A stretch of 64,000 bases of DNA, taken from Nautilus pompilius (Eukaryota > Mollusca > Cephalopoda > Nautilida > Nautilidae). Each line of letters starts with the position of its first letter. Position 1 is the first letter of the stretch. The stretch covers positions 1,145,501 to 1,209,500 of the forward strand of contig JACATO010000086.1 in the NCBI GenBank assembly GCA_018389105.1, given 5' to 3'. This document shows positions 38,302 through 51,700 of this stretch, piece after piece. The notes beneath the pieces were generated by a model. It was not told where the DNA came from. It searched no databases and saw only the letters and a program-made list of their open reading frames with translations. The translations under genes and the position numbers were made by a program.

Positions 38302-39570
38302 GTTTGTTTTGTTTGCTTTTTGTCCTTTTTTGTAAGTTTTTCCATGATATGAATATTTATGGAATCTTGGTGGTGATGTCTCCACTATAATTGGATGTCA
38401 TTTCTGGCTTTGATCACCACCTGGAAATGTGGAGATTTCAACAAAATATCAAACTTTCCTGTTAACATCTTTGGCATGGATGTTAACTCACTGAAGCATT
38501 GATTAAAGATTGTTTTCAAGCAGTGATTAAAGGCTGAAATATGTCCAATACTGTAATGTACTAGTGCTATAGCTGTGTTTGTCTACTGATGGTGTAGATT
38601 TGATTCCCACTGGCTGGTTCTCAGGTGGGCTTGGCCTGGATTATAAATAATTACTTAATGAAATTAAGCTACAGGCAGTAAGGATATGCCTATTCACTAT
38701 AATTTAGGGACTGGGTCATGGTGATTCTTTATCAGTCACTTAACCAATGATCTTCCAAGGATGGTGGCAGCAGATGATGATTTATGGATTTGTAGCATTC
38801 AGTTTTACAGCAGACTTTAAATGCCTTCCTATGTTCTGTTGCTAAGTGGACAGTGTTACTACACGCACTGTATGAGAGAAAAACAAAATCTAGACTACAG
38901 GCTGAGGTTGCAAGTCACATTGCAACAAATGCAAAATTTAGGGTTTGTATTATGAGACCTAACTGAGTTTGTAACAAATTGAGGTAGGTGAGGGTTGTAG
39001 ACTCTCTGAATTTGACCAGACGAGTAACACTGCCAGAATTCTCGTTTTCATCATGCAGTGGGTGAAGATTTCTGCAGTACAACGATGAGTAGTAATAATT
39101 TGTTAGATAATATGGCAAGATTAGAGATTATTTTTTAGTCTTAAAGTATGAGTGCACCATGATTTCTAAAATCAATGATGCTTGCAGTTCCATAGACAAC
39201 AAATGTCTGAAACCAAATTCCATATAGCATTATAATGCAAATGAAGCCATGAAGCACCACCTTGTATTAGTGTGAAATAGTGTTTTTTATTTTCTTGACT
39301 GGAGAGCTATGACATAGACTATGCAGATAGGAAAAGTATTGGAAGTTGACCTGAAAATCACCATGAAATCTATGATGAAGGTGATTGTCCATGATGACAT
39401 TTTCTTTCTTTCTTTTTAAAATCTGATCTCAAAGCTGTTTCCACCCTGACAGGTGTTAAAGATTATATTGGTATTACACCTCAACCTGTCTGGAACTTCA
39501 TGACACACACCCCCCCTCACATTTCAATTATGCAATAGAATACCATTGTGTTAAAGGTATTTCTAAAGAT
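38302..39570. other. Intergenic, possible SINE fragment
   Basis: AT-rich spacer. At about 38565-38680 on the plus strand, TAGCTGTGTTTG and, about 30 bases on, GATTTGATTCCC resemble pol III A and B boxes, hinting at a tRNA-derived SINE. Borders were not resolved and no protein gene is seen. Confidence 0.35.
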
Positions 39571-39780
39571 TCAGTAAGGGAAACTATCGTCAGGATCTTC
39601 CCTATCCATCCCATAAGGTTTAATTAATGCATTAATCTTTTTTTTTAGTCGAATACTCGGCAAATCTTCGTCATCTCTTCTGACCTGGCCGTGGTTTACG
39701 ACACCCTCAACCTCGGGGTGGCGACCCGCCAACAATTGTTGGCTCCGATATTTGTTTATTAACCGAAGATGTCCTCCGAC
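39571..39780 (-). CDS. Possible small coding exon, hydrophilic
   Basis: A minus-strand frame ends with TGA at 39571-39573 after DEDLPSIRLKKKINALIKPY and DREDPDDSFPY. The charged composition is protein-like and unlike random AT-rich DNA. No good ATG opens the full frame; it would have to be entered by splicing, for example after the pyrimidine-rich CTTCGTTCTACGTCGGAG. Family unknown. It overlaps a GC-richer, promoter-like block, so it may be fortuitous. Confidence 0.3.
   Translation of the reverse strand, partial: VGGHLRLINKYRSQQLLAGRHPEVEGVVNHGQVRRDDEDLPSIRLKKKINALIKPYGMDREDPDDSFPY
39728..39743. promoter_or_regulatory. 16-bp perfect palindrome GCCAACAATTGTTGGC
   Basis: Perfect inverted symmetry in the GC-richer block at 39.65-40.0 kb. 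It could be a site for a dimeric factor; no known site is claimed. Confidence 0.35.
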
Positions 39781-40913
39781 GTAGAACGAAGAGATTGAAA
39801 GAAGCAACAAAAAAAAAGTCACCTCTAACCTCAGAAACTAGAAGAAAAAAAATCCCTTCTGTCCTCAGCAAAAAGCTGATGTCGCTCGTGCCAGGCCGCT
39901 TTTCGGTAATGGCGGAGTTCACTCGACAGTAAAGGTGGCGGTGAAAACTCCAAATTGAAACGGTAGCGGGCATTGGGACAATCAAAAAATCGAAATGCTG
40001 TACTGTACCGTACTCCTCGGTTCGTTTTAATTAATAAATTTTAAAAAAATAATTAACAAATACATTCTACTTTTATTCGTGAAAATCAATTTAGTTTTCG
40101 TCTGTTTTATCCTATTATTCAAAATCTTTATTTTTGTGACAAAAAAAATGATTAAAATTTTTTTCTTCTTCCTAAAACACTGGCTGATATCGAATTAAAG
40201 TCTCAGATAGTTTGTGGTTACTTCCTTCTCTAGTGAACCAAAAGACACAAGCGAGTAATGCAGAGCAGAAGCTTCTAACAGACTTCACTGAGTTGGGTAT
40301 CATCATTTATATTGTATTATTAGTATTTATTTGGTTTCACTGATCATAAAATAATAAATACAAGAATTAATTATTCATATATTTATTCAGAGATCAATTT
40401 TTTAGCTCTTGATGTGAGAATAGAAAAAAGTAGAGGTCAAAACCCATCCAATATACTTGTCTTGCACAATCAAACCGTATTGCTCTGTACACAACTATGA
40501 CATACTTGGAGATTTGCTGTCTTTTTTACAGGAGAGCTCTGGACAGTTATATCCATCTGCATTTGAAACTACTGAAAGTTTAAATGACTGAAATTGATTA
40601 AGCTCTAACATGTGATATGGAAATAAATTATCTGATGTAGTTTTATCTGAAACTTGTCTGCAGGCAGATATTTAAATTATAAGACAAAAGGGATTGATTT
40701 TTATCTGAAAATAAGCTAGTGTACAAGAAAATTTTGTGATACACTATATGTAGGTGATACCCCAATACTTGGAAAATAAGACATGTACATTTTGATTTAC
40801 AAAGTTTTTTTTGTAGAAAGCTTATTTTTATACTTAAAAATTACCATGTCTACATAATTAAAAACAACATTTTACTCCAGTTCCGGATAACAATGCTTTA
40901 TTTTCTCTTTCAG

Positions 40914-41039
40914 AAAGCAGCTGCCATAGCTTCTAACAACAATTACATATCACAGGATGGTGTAGATGCATTATCATTGGAGTCTGAAAGTAAAGATCCT
41001 TCAATGTCACCAGAATCAAGTAATAAAGTTAAATGTTAG
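40914..41039 (+). CDS. Possible terminal exon of an unrecognised small gene
   Basis: A strong acceptor (TTTTCTCTTTCAG) is followed by 41 codons, KAAAIASNNNYISQDGVDAL and on to SSNKVKC, then TAG at 41037-41039. An AATAAA follows at 41056-41061. A conceivable first exon is at 39879-39905 (MSLVPGRFS before GTAATG), which would join in phase, but this is speculation. The product is acidic and Ser-rich, with no family recognised. Confidence 0.35.
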   Translation, partial: KAAAIASNNNYISQDGVDALSLESESKDPSMSPESSNKVKC

Positions 41040-41061
41040 TACAATATTTTTTGTCAATAAA

Positions 41062-42239
41062 AGGTTTAGTAACTGGTGTAAAAGCGTAAAAATTGTTGTA
41101 ATATGAAAAATTTTATTTTAAATTTTAAATTATATTACATGCATTAAAACAAAGAGTAATATTTGTATTTGCATATATCAATAGTATGCACTGCTCACCA
41201 TCATTTCACCTTTGGACTGTGTTTGCTGTCCAGCAAGGCACACCACCTCTTTTAATCCTGCACTCTGCGAACTGTCAGCACAGGATGTGTATAAAGGATC
41301 TCTCCCTTAAAAGGCTTTTGGACTTCTAATAACTTTGTTGTTCAGTTTTTTAAAAAATCTGTGTAGAGCATACTAATTGGTTAACAAAAACATCTGGTAG
41401 CAATTCTTTCCATTCTAGGCATTATCAGATCACAAGATTTAGTGGTTGGAAACCATAATACATTATTTATGCACACAGTTCACTCCAGCCTTGTAATATA
41501 TTTATGTACACTTTTTTGTCTTCTTTTTCTGTAGTATTTCTGCTGCAATGATAAACTGAAATCAAACTACTCCCTTTGTTTGAAAATAGTGGTGGTGATG
41601 GGATCTGAAATGGTTTTCTTCCCACCAATGTTTAATGAAACATTCCCTAATCTAATAGCACATGATTGCAGTTCTCTAGGTAGTCGTTGATTCTGTAATC
41701 TTATGATAGGACTTAGAATTGCATGCACATGTATAGCCCTCTAAAAATGTGATTAAAACGGTTGCAATCAACTCCACTTCTACATATTTTTTAGGGTAAA
41801 CCAATACTCAACACCTAGTAAAATAAAATTTTTTGGCTAATTTCTGATTTTGGCATAGTCAAACTGAAAAAAATCTCTAAACTTTCCAAAGCAACTTCTT
41901 CCCTGTCCAAAATCATCATTCATGCATTAAAAAGTATTTTTCTGCAATATTCTCTCTGCTTTTGATTTGCAAGCCATCAAAAGACTTTTGTTTACAAATT
42001 TCAATTCTGCTCAAAAGTGTATTTGAATTGAATTTCGAGAACAAATTTGGACAAAATACCCTGGACTAGGCCTGTGGTGAAACGCCAAGAGCACAGTTAG
42101 ATTTCTTCCGGAAAGAAAAATTGAAATGGTGCCTGATAATCATAAAAATAGTGTTGACACAGTTGTTTAATTTTTTCTGCTGCTTTCAAATTAGAATCCA
42201 TATTGCCAAAGAAATGAGTTATAGGCAGAAAATATAGTG
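41062..42239. other. Intergenic, nothing recognised
   Basis: AT-rich sequence without protein-like frames or identifiable repeats. Confidence 0.6.
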
Positions 42240-43460
42240 GAGTTGATAGAGATTTTTATTAAGCATGGGGACAAAAATCAACTAAACATTTGCAACAAAA
42301 AACAAATGACATTGTTACAAGAGGCTGTACATTATGGTGAATCCATTCTGTAGCTGTTATTAAAAATGATGCAAATGTCCATGCACCATCAAAGAATGAT
42401 AAAACAGCACTGCACATGGCAGCATCTCGAGGGGATGTTGAGGTCAAACTGCTGGTAGATTTCTTAACTAAGACGGACAAGGCTAACTTGAAAAACTGTG
42501 TGACCACTGCTTTGCATGTAGCTGTGCAGAGGCCGCAAACAAATTTGGTCAGCTTCTTGGTGAAAAATGGGTCAATGTCAAACAAAATACAAACATCAGT
42601 CCTTCAGATAGCAGCTAAAAGTGGTACAGTGAAAATGATGGAGATCCTTTTAAGCAGAGGGGGTAACATCAGCATGAAAACTAAGGTGTTGGCATCTCCC
42701 TTTTGCACACAGCTGCTGAAAGAATGATAAAATAGAGTTTCTGTTGGATCAAGGAGCAGGTGTCAGCATGCAGGCATAGGATAGCACTTACATTTTACAT
42801 GAAGCAGTTTTAGACAGAACCAGGATATGGTGAAATTGCTTCTGAACAGAAGGGCCAAAATAGTTATCAGAAGACAGAATGGTTTCGGTGTCTTACACAC
42901 TGCAGAAGTGCATTGTAAGAGATGTGAAATTAGTGGATCTCCTTGTGCAGAGAGGTGCTGTTAAACAAAGTACAGCATCAGTGTTCTCCACATAACCATT
43001 CAAAGCAAGCATGGAGGCAGTCCAGCTAGTGGTGAATGAAGGGGCTATGGCAAATGCAAGAACAAAACAAGATTGTTATCCACTGGGCAACCATATCGTT
43101 TTGGTACAATGTGAAAATGGTCGAACTTCTTTTGAACCAAGGGGAAGACATTCAGGCAGTGACTAAATATGGCAACTCCATTATGCATGTAGCAGCTAAA
43201 ATCTGGATCACAGAGATGGTCCAGCTGTTTCTGGAAAGGCAAACATGAATGCAAAGCAAAGAATGGCAGAACTGCTTTGCGCTTTTCAATCACATCTTGC
43301 TAGAATGACCTCAGTATGGTCAAGCTGCTCGTGAATAGGCGGTGCTGAGATCAGTGCGAAAGATGGCGGCGGCAACACCATGAGGCTGGTGCCTCTTCTT
43401 TTTATTCAGAAAAAAGCATGATTTTTTCTCAACAAATACGGCGCAGATCCAAAAAAGTGC
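42240..43460 (+). pseudogene. Ankyrin-repeat protein pseudogene
   Basis: Plus-strand pieces in several frames show serial ankyrin repeats: KTALHMAASRGDVE, TALHVAVQRPQTNLVSFLVK, VLQIAAKSGTVKMMEILLSR, DMVKLLLNRR, MVELLLNQGEDIQAVTKYGN then MHVAAK, and SMVKLLVNRR. About seven or eight repeats of the usual 33-residue period are traceable. Stops near 42725 and several frameshifts break the chain, and no introns are evident between repeats. It may be a retrocopy or a decayed exon of a multi-ankyrin gene. Confidence 0.75.
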
Positions 43461-45630
43461 TACAAAGAGGGCCTAGCTAGAACAAGAGGGATCTATTGAT
43501 GTTTCCAGGAAAGTAGTTTTCTTCATCTGTTATTAAGAAAATTCCTATTCATACAAAGCACCAATGTTCCCCCCTTCCAAATTAATGCAGATGTATGACT
43601 ACATGCAGGTTAAAATAACGTGGAGTGGTAATGACAGAGTAGCCCTGATGCTTTAGCAATCGTTTCTCTTTCTATTCTTTGTTTACCTGGTCTGCTCAAG
43701 TTTCTTCTCTCCAAAAAGGAGCTATAGATCCTCTGCTTCTCTGCATCAGTAATACTAATTCTTCCCCTTTTCACAATTATCACAAGGCAATGTACCCACA
43801 AAGAATATTGTTCAAAATGTTTGTATTTCAAGGGGTGCTGCTATAAAGAATTTGAGTGATCTAAAAATAATTTTTAACCATTTAAAAAAAAAAAAAAATT
43901 ATCAATTTCCCTTTCTTTCCAAGACTGAGCTTTCCCACCCAATAGTAACAAAATTAGGCATACACATCTATTATATATATATATAAGAAACAAGCTGGTC
44001 TATTTTTACATGAAAGTTCTATTTAAAGTATTTATTATATGCCTCTGTCTGTGAAAGATTCATCTGACTCTTGTTTAAGATTTGTAGATTATAATAATTC
44101 ATTTCATTTAGTCTCACTTGATTTAATAATATTTTATAAATTTTTAAAAAAATATTTTATGGACATTCACTGTTAGTTTATCACATCTAATTATACATTC
44201 AAACTCAATTTATACTCAATTCAAAATGATCCAAATGTTGCATTCATGTATAGGGTCCATTCAGGTCCATTCATTCACATTAAAATTTATCCTAATTTTC
44301 TCTAAGAGTATGTACATCAATAATTTTTTTCTTTCCTTGTTGATTAATTTCAGACATTTTTGTCAAGTATAATCAAAATATTGCAAGACTAAATACATTT
44401 TCTGTTAATTCTGTTGTTTGTCCTTTCTTATTGAACATAGTACTCATGCATAAGGAAACTAAAAAATCTACTCTTCTGTATATCACCTGGTGGGGTATTA
44501 CTCAGCACAGGCTGAGCCATAGGGACTGTGACCCACAGTGCTCCCATATTGATAAACCATTTGTATACCATGTCATCCACCCACTTTTTTCATTATGAGT
44601 TTAGCACAAATACTAAAGCTTTTAGGCTGGACAGTCTGATAAGGTATAGAGAAAGTTAAAAAATTTCTTTATATTCTTCTATAACCATATCCTGCCTGTA
44701 GTAGTAGTAGTAGTTACAATTAGTAATAAACCCAGTTTAAATGCCATGAGTATATAAGTCTACTTATTGCTGGTCTCCCTAGGCCAGTTTATTAGAAAAA
44801 AAAAATTAAATGGGCAGGATGTTTATCTTCATCAAACTGAGTGGAATGATGAAAAGCAGGTGCACATCTATTCTGACAATTAAAAAATGCATAATTTTAA
44901 CCATAACACACAATCTTAAAAAAAAGATGGAAAGATATACAATAACAGTTCTTTACTGTTTAACAACGTGCAATTTAATAATGGCACTGATTTGCCAAGT
45001 TGAAGGATTTCTCTCTTTTCTGGTTTTTAGCTGTTATTGCTTTCTATAGATCAGTTTCTGAGATGGTTCTAGTTTTCATTAAACCCTTTAGCTACTATAG
45101 TAGCATTATTTTTCAGAATGTTTCCCCTTTTGCATTACTGCATGTTGAATTTTAAAATAATTAAAACAGGAAATAATTAACTGAAAGTTTAGAAACTGTA
45201 TGAGTGACTTCCCTTTACAAAAATCAGTTAGGCTAAAAAAAAAAATTTTAAGTTATTTATCACTAGTCTGAAACATTGTCAATCCATCAATGTTCATACT
45301 GTTGAATGTTTTTTTCATTAAATGAGGGGGAAAACATCTATGGAATCATCATGGAGAATCACAAATGACACGGCACATCTTTTTAGTAGGCAATAAACAT
45401 TAAATAAAACAGGTATACACAGAATATTTATACGTTGTATGAAATCATATACATAGTTAAAATATCTGAAATTTTGTGTAACCTCCTCCAAATTTAATAA
45501 CAAAAAAGAGACACACACACTCAGGGTGTGTCATGTCACGGTGGCCAACTTTGCATAGTGTGGTTGGTCATGGTTTCAGAACAAATCCTACACTGCTCAT
45601 TAAAAAAAAAGAAGAAAAAAGTCAGCAATT
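43461..45630. other. PREB 3' UTR and intergenic DNA
   Basis: Directly left of the PREB stop this is 3' UTR on the minus strand; a minus-strand ATTAAA occurs at about 45494-45499. Farther left are (AT)n near 43.97 kb, (GTA)n near 44.70 kb and one copy of a dispersed repeat at 44496-44532. No gene recognised. Confidence 0.5.
44496..44532 (+). repeat. Dispersed repeat, copy A
   Basis: 37 bases (TATTACTCAGCACAGGCTGA and on) match copy B at 54340-54376 at 32 positions. A TATATCACCTGG just upstream also has a counterpart before copy B, so the shared unit is longer than the 37 bases. Confidence 0.6.
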
Positions 45631-45716
45631 TCAGAGTCCCCAACTAATTAACAGCCAGTACAGGAAGAATGTGATCATGGAAAAGCCGATGATAACCCAT
45701 AGTATACTGTAAGAAC
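45631..45716 (-). CDS. PREB: PREB exon 9: C-terminal membrane anchor
   Basis: 86 nt after CTTCAG. ILWVIIGFSMITFFLYWLLI is one hydrophobic helix, then SWGL and TGA at 45631-45633. Human PREB has the same tail-anchor layout, which places the propeller on the cytosolic face of the ER. Confidence 0.95.
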
Positions 45717-48700
45717 CTGAAGAAAAAAAAAATCTGTATTAATACAAGCAACAATTTCTTACTTATTTTTTTTTTAAAAAAAAGATTTCAAATTAAAAAT
45801 ATAGAAGTTAGTGAAAACAGGTTTTTGCTTCAACATAACAACATTTGCAAATACAAAATGGAAGTATCAGAGTCCAGGTTTTTGTATGAAAACTGCAGGG
45901 TGCCTTGGGAACATGAAGTAGTTTGGTTTTAGTTTATCTAAAGAGAAATAGGGCAACTTTCACTTTGTTTTACTTTTCTTTTCTCTCAAACTTTACAATG
46001 TTTGATCATCTACACTCTGGTTTTAGACTTACCACTTTACATACTTTTTGCCATGGAGCTATCAACTTCTCCAAAGACTTTGATTTCTCACTTAAGTCAT
46101 TCCACAAATGCAAGACAATTTTTTTATTTCACTCTTCCTATTCTTAACCCTTTTACCTAGTACTTCTTAGATGAGCTCAATATTTTTATAATAGACATTT
46201 CTTAGTATGTTTTTCAATATGCTTGGAACCATTACCTTGTTTATGAGAAAGTGAGGGCCTATCAACTAATAGCCAGGAGGTAAGACATTTCCACAAGGTT
46301 CCCCTTATAAAATTTCCATAGATTTTGATTAACTTTCTAACTTGACAATCCCCAACAAAAACAGCCCCATATCACTAACTTCCTCTAGCCCCTCTATGAA
46401 TGTACTTCTCACTAAAACAAAAATTTCCAGTTGGCTCTCATCTGCTCATAGGTTGAATTGTGTATTCTTGATGCTTTGTTTAGACAAAAAGCCCTTTTCA
46501 TTCCAAGGATTAGGTTTATAAGCAGCTACCAAAACAGTCTAGCCAACATCTTTCAACGGTAATCGAGACAGAGCTCTGAGCAACAGAATACTGGTCCACT
46601 GCTAACATGGAGTTATGTAGTTAGCTTCCGACCTCCTTATAATTCCACTATCATCAATCCCTCTTCTATGTCCCCAAGCTAGGAATGACCAACTCATTAC
46701 ATGAGTTAATAAAAATCCACTTTAGTTTTTCCTGGTAACATTCACAACATTTGTTCTGCTACTAAATCCAAGTACATTTTAATTATTTATAGTATTTTTG
46801 CAGAATTATTCTAATCATTTTATCATTAAATGAATTCGCATTCCACCCATTCAAGGGCGCTGAAATATATTTTCAAAAATCATCAGAATGAAGGCAATTT
46901 TGATGAAAATTAGTAGTGTGTGATCAGAATTCCAACACAAACTATCTGTAACACATTTTTCCATGCATATAAATTCCTAACAGATGATAAGATTTATGAG
47001 TGTGTGTATAACAGATTTAGAACTCCAAATTTCTTAAAACAGTTAATATTTAAAAGGAATTTTTTCCCCAGTAAACCATCAAGTCTGAGAGATTCAGTAA
47101 ATATCAACATAACTACCAAACTGCAGGAGTGAAATCAGTCACTTTCTTTTCTCTTGGAAACTTCTCTGAAAGAAATCTAGTTCTGTCTACACATTTCAAG
47201 CTTTCACAGGTACATGAACTTTTTTTGTTTGTTTGTTTAGATTTTAATTAAATATTATTCTCTATTTTTTAAATTAAATTTAACAGAACTTATTTATAAT
47301 AACCTGTTTATGTCACTAGTTTTTCTTACTCGTTAAAATTACCCCCCTCTGATATATGCATGCCCCCAATTCACAGTTGGAGTGACACTGGCCCATACAC
47401 AAAATTAAATCCTTTCAAAGAATTATTTTATGCCAATAAAAACTCATTAACAGTAAATGCTTTTGGAAGACATCTCAAAGGATTTTCTCAAGTTAGGTAT
47501 CTGATGATTTTACAACTTCCTCAACAATTGGGTGGCACGCCATAAGAACCTTCAGAACACTAGTTACCTCCCTTGAAAGAGTTCAGTTGGTGTTGTGAAG
47601 ATTTTAACCACTAAAAGGAACAGACAAATGTACAAGAGCAGCAGTGAACATGCTAAGCTAGCACACACGCATGCTTTTTACCTCGTTGTGGCTCCTGATG
47701 AATCTTAATTGTATAGTCAGGCGATATACTAAGCAGTGTAAAGTCATGACCTCCAGTCACTGCCTTTGCAGACTCAGATGAGGGCATGAATTCCACTCCA
47801 GTGATAAATATCCTGTGGCTCTCCTTGACATGATACAGTCTCTAGAAACAGAAGCCAAGAATGGCAAATTGTTTTTATGGGAGCTTCAGTAATCATTCTC
47901 AGTCAGAAAATAATGAAAAAGGAAATGGTCCCTTTTTTTTTTTTAAAATAGCAAATACAGTACCTGCCTGAAATGCTTTTAACAAATATTTTTTAAACAA
48001 AAAATGTGTTTAAATAGAAAGGATTTTTTGTAAGTTTTAAAAGATTCCTGCCCCCGTGACTTATTATGACCATGCCTAACCCATCAAGCTAAACTTATTA
48101 TAAACATCATGGAACCTTGAGAATAAGACATTAAAAAACAAAAGTAGATGTCTGAATCACTGCAGGATGTGTTAGCTAACCTATTTAATATTATACACCA
48201 GCAGAAGAACCTGATAAAACAACAAAAATCACAGAAATAGTTTAATTACTGACCTCACAAAAATATTTTAGAAAGTTTATTACCATGAGAAACAGGTAGC
48301 TTAACAACTCAAAACTGTAAGCTTAAAGGGCTATTAGCTAAGTTTTATTTTTATGCATAAGCAACATATGTACTCTATTATGTGGGATTTTTTTCAAATT
48401 TAAAACAAATAGTAGTGCAAAGGAAATAATCAATGTACAATCCACACATTGCATTTCTCAAACACAGCAAACATATTCAATGATTATCATAAAACTGAAA
48501 ATTTGTTAGAATTCACTAAGTATTGCTGAACAATGAAATAGGAAATCTAAAATGCAATGATTTAAGTTTATTTCTTTCAAATTTAAAAATCAGTATGGCT
48601 GAATTTCTAGAAGCTTGACAGAAAATAATTCATTCAGTCATGGTTCAGCTTAACAGTGCTATGAAGAGTGGATCAAACATGGAAGCTACTCACCTGTAAA

Positions 48701-51700
48701 CTGAATGATATATACACACTGACACTGCCTGATATCATCCCAATACCTAGATAGGTGCCATCATCACTGAAATATTTTTTAAAAAAATAGTTAAACAAAT
48801 CCAACATGAAAGAAAATTATGATTAAGAAAAGACACGTGATAGTAAGAATGTTACTCTGCTTCCTGAATTCTTCGGTAAATTTGATTAATTCTTGAATAT
48901 GTTAAGTCAGTCATCATGTACACGTGTAGTATGTCACTCACAGAATCTATATCTTGGACTTGTCACGAATGAAACTTTTAAAATGTATCTGCAAGGAAGT
49001 TGATGAAAGCGACACCACTTTTACTACAACTTCTATATAGTGTGATGTCTGAATTAAAAAGTCAGGAATTACATCAACTGACTGGATGGTTAGGAACTGC
49101 TAGAAATTACTCTAACATATATAAAGTATACATTTTGCCAGAGTTTGTTGGAGAGGAGTTTGCAAAGAAGATATTAAAGTATTCTCTCTTTAAATTCAGG
49201 AAGCTTATAAAAGCTGTAATGGATTCCTCTTCAGTAAATGCCATGCTGCACAGATTCTATCAGTCTCTCTCTTTTTGTATTAGCATATTTTGGGCACAAA
49301 GGTAATTTCTGTGGCATCTTTCTAGTCTACCTGGCCAATAAAATTGACAAATCAAAGTTAAACTAGAAACTGCCCTAATTCACACTGTATGAACTGAAGT
49401 GATCAAGGAACGCATCATATGATTCACCAGACTTACATCCACAAGTTGCATCTATTCAACAACAGTCATGGTAAAGTAGGATATCAACAAGTTCATAAGA
49501 GATGGTAGTGCACACCCAGGCTACTGGGTCTCCTCTAACACACTGGCTGCACTGACCATCTCCAATGAGACAGAAATGTGCACATTTCTGCAAAAGGCAA
49601 TGTTTGCAGAAAATAGTTTCTCAAAACTAAATGCAGGTGTAGCAGATATCTCATGCAGTGCTGAACCTCACATGCAACATTCCAACAATGGCTACTGGGG
49701 ATGGAACAATCGTTATCACAACCACACCAGAATGGTCTTGTTTCACTTTAATATCCACACCTTTAAAAAACTGAAATATTTCAATAGATCTTCACTCGTT
49801 CCTTAACTATACATCATCTTGCCCAAGTGGTGAGTTTTATATTTATAGTACAAGCAAAGCAATTGGTACCTGACAGCAAAAGCTGACAAAATTTCGTTGC
49901 CTGTGTTTTGAATCTTAGATGGAATGTACTTCTGCGCATTCCACTTTGTGATGTAACAGGGCAGTGGTTTTATGGCCCTCCGGCTTGGTATGTTCAATGT
50001 GTACAAGTTAAATTTCTTTGGGTCATTCTCTATCAAACCAAACCTGCAAAAACAACATTTATTAGTCTCACATCTGCTGCTGCTGCCACACAATTTTAAA
50101 AAATCCAGTCAAAACGTTCTGTAACTTTGGTTTTACTTGCTCTAATAACATCCACAACAAATTTCTTGATACATGTGTCCAGCAACAAACCTGGTGATGG
50201 TTAAAAAAATAAGAAAAACTAAAAGTATGAGCGATAAGAGAAAAGTAATAGAAAAATAAATACTGTGTCACTTGTAATTGCCGTCCAGGTGTTTAGTTAT
50301 TGAAAGTTGGGAATGGATAATTACTGGAGCCAAAAAGAGTCTGAATTTAGTTAAAACTGAAAATGAAACCCAAACCTTCTTTCGACCAATCAGCAGCAGC
50401 TGATGTATCACCATGTAAGCACTAAACAATATGACAATAAGCTAAGTAACACTGACCAACTCAAGACAGACAGCATAGATCTGTGTGTAATGAAAGAAAA
50501 ACAAGAACACTTTCAAAGCAATTTGACTCACAGTTGCTGTGTCACTGAAACACAGGGAGAAAAAAATCAGAACAAGTGAGCTGAAAAACAGTCCCAGAAA
50601 TGTGTGGCACAGCCCACTCTCTTACTCTTTGAGAAGATTTTGGTGGTGGTGGAAGGAGGGAAGAATATGAACGGACAAAAATCAGCAGCAATTGGTTTTA
50701 TACAATTGTATCAATGGACTAAACTCCCATTGAGTCACTTATTGATAAAACAGCAATGTTTTATCTCTTCATAGTTGCCACTGTGTATTGTTGCTTCTTT
50801 CACTGAGCCTGACACAGCAATTCTATAGAATATGCACATCTTCTTGGTACTTTCTCTGATCACATGAGGAAATCAGAAATTCCACACATCCTTGATTCAC
50901 TGGAGAAAAAATGGCTGTCTTTCTCATGTACACATGCACTCCATTTAGTATCAAAATTTCTGGTTTCTCTTGGATTTTTTTGTTTGAATGACCAATTTCT
51001 GGATAGTCAGTCAGGTCGTACTAAGTTAGTCGAGCCACTGTCTGTGTACACTTGCTCACTTCACTTCCTCATCCTATGTTCCCTAATTGAGTCCCAAACA
51101 AATCAGTTTTCAATAAATTTAGGATGTCATGCCCAGTCAACCATTTTGCTTGTTCTGACTAAAATTTCTGTAGGAATCAATGAAGAGCAGGCAGACAGTT
51201 CATTCTTCCCTTTCAAAACAACAATGCAGGGCATTTTTTGCATGTTTTCAATGTTTAAGTATTTTGCATGCCAAGATAGTTTTGATGAAGGCTATTTTCT
51301 CAGCCCAGCATGCTGAAATAGACAGCTATAGTCTCTTCCACGTTTCCAATACACTGAAAATAAAGTACTCACTGAGTCATTGCATTCTAATGATGTTATC
51401 AGTGGAACGTTTCTACCTTTTCCTCCAAAGGCAGTTTTTGCACAACAGCAGGTTCTCTATCCTATAATGACGGCATCCATGGTGCTTCATCCATTTCAAA
51501 GCTGTCCAGCACTTGCATGGAAATATTTGTGGCCAGATGCCTCAAACTTCAAGTTTTCCTGTGATTTTTACACCACAATCAAACCATTAAATTAAGCATC
51601 TTGCAGTTTTTTACCACCTACAATCTCATGTCCAAACCATGCAATATCTCATCAATGCTACAGAGACAGTTTAAATACATAGGTAGGGAGGTGCATCAAC

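Noticed and set aside
49000-49305. 101-codon plus-strand frame
   Set aside because: No family motif; antisense in a PREB intron next to exon 7.
50864-51316. 150-codon plus-strand frame
   Set aside because: Has an ATG but a Phe/Leu/Ser/Cys-rich composition without motifs, inside a PREB intron; more likely chance in AT-rich DNA. Left out at low confidence.
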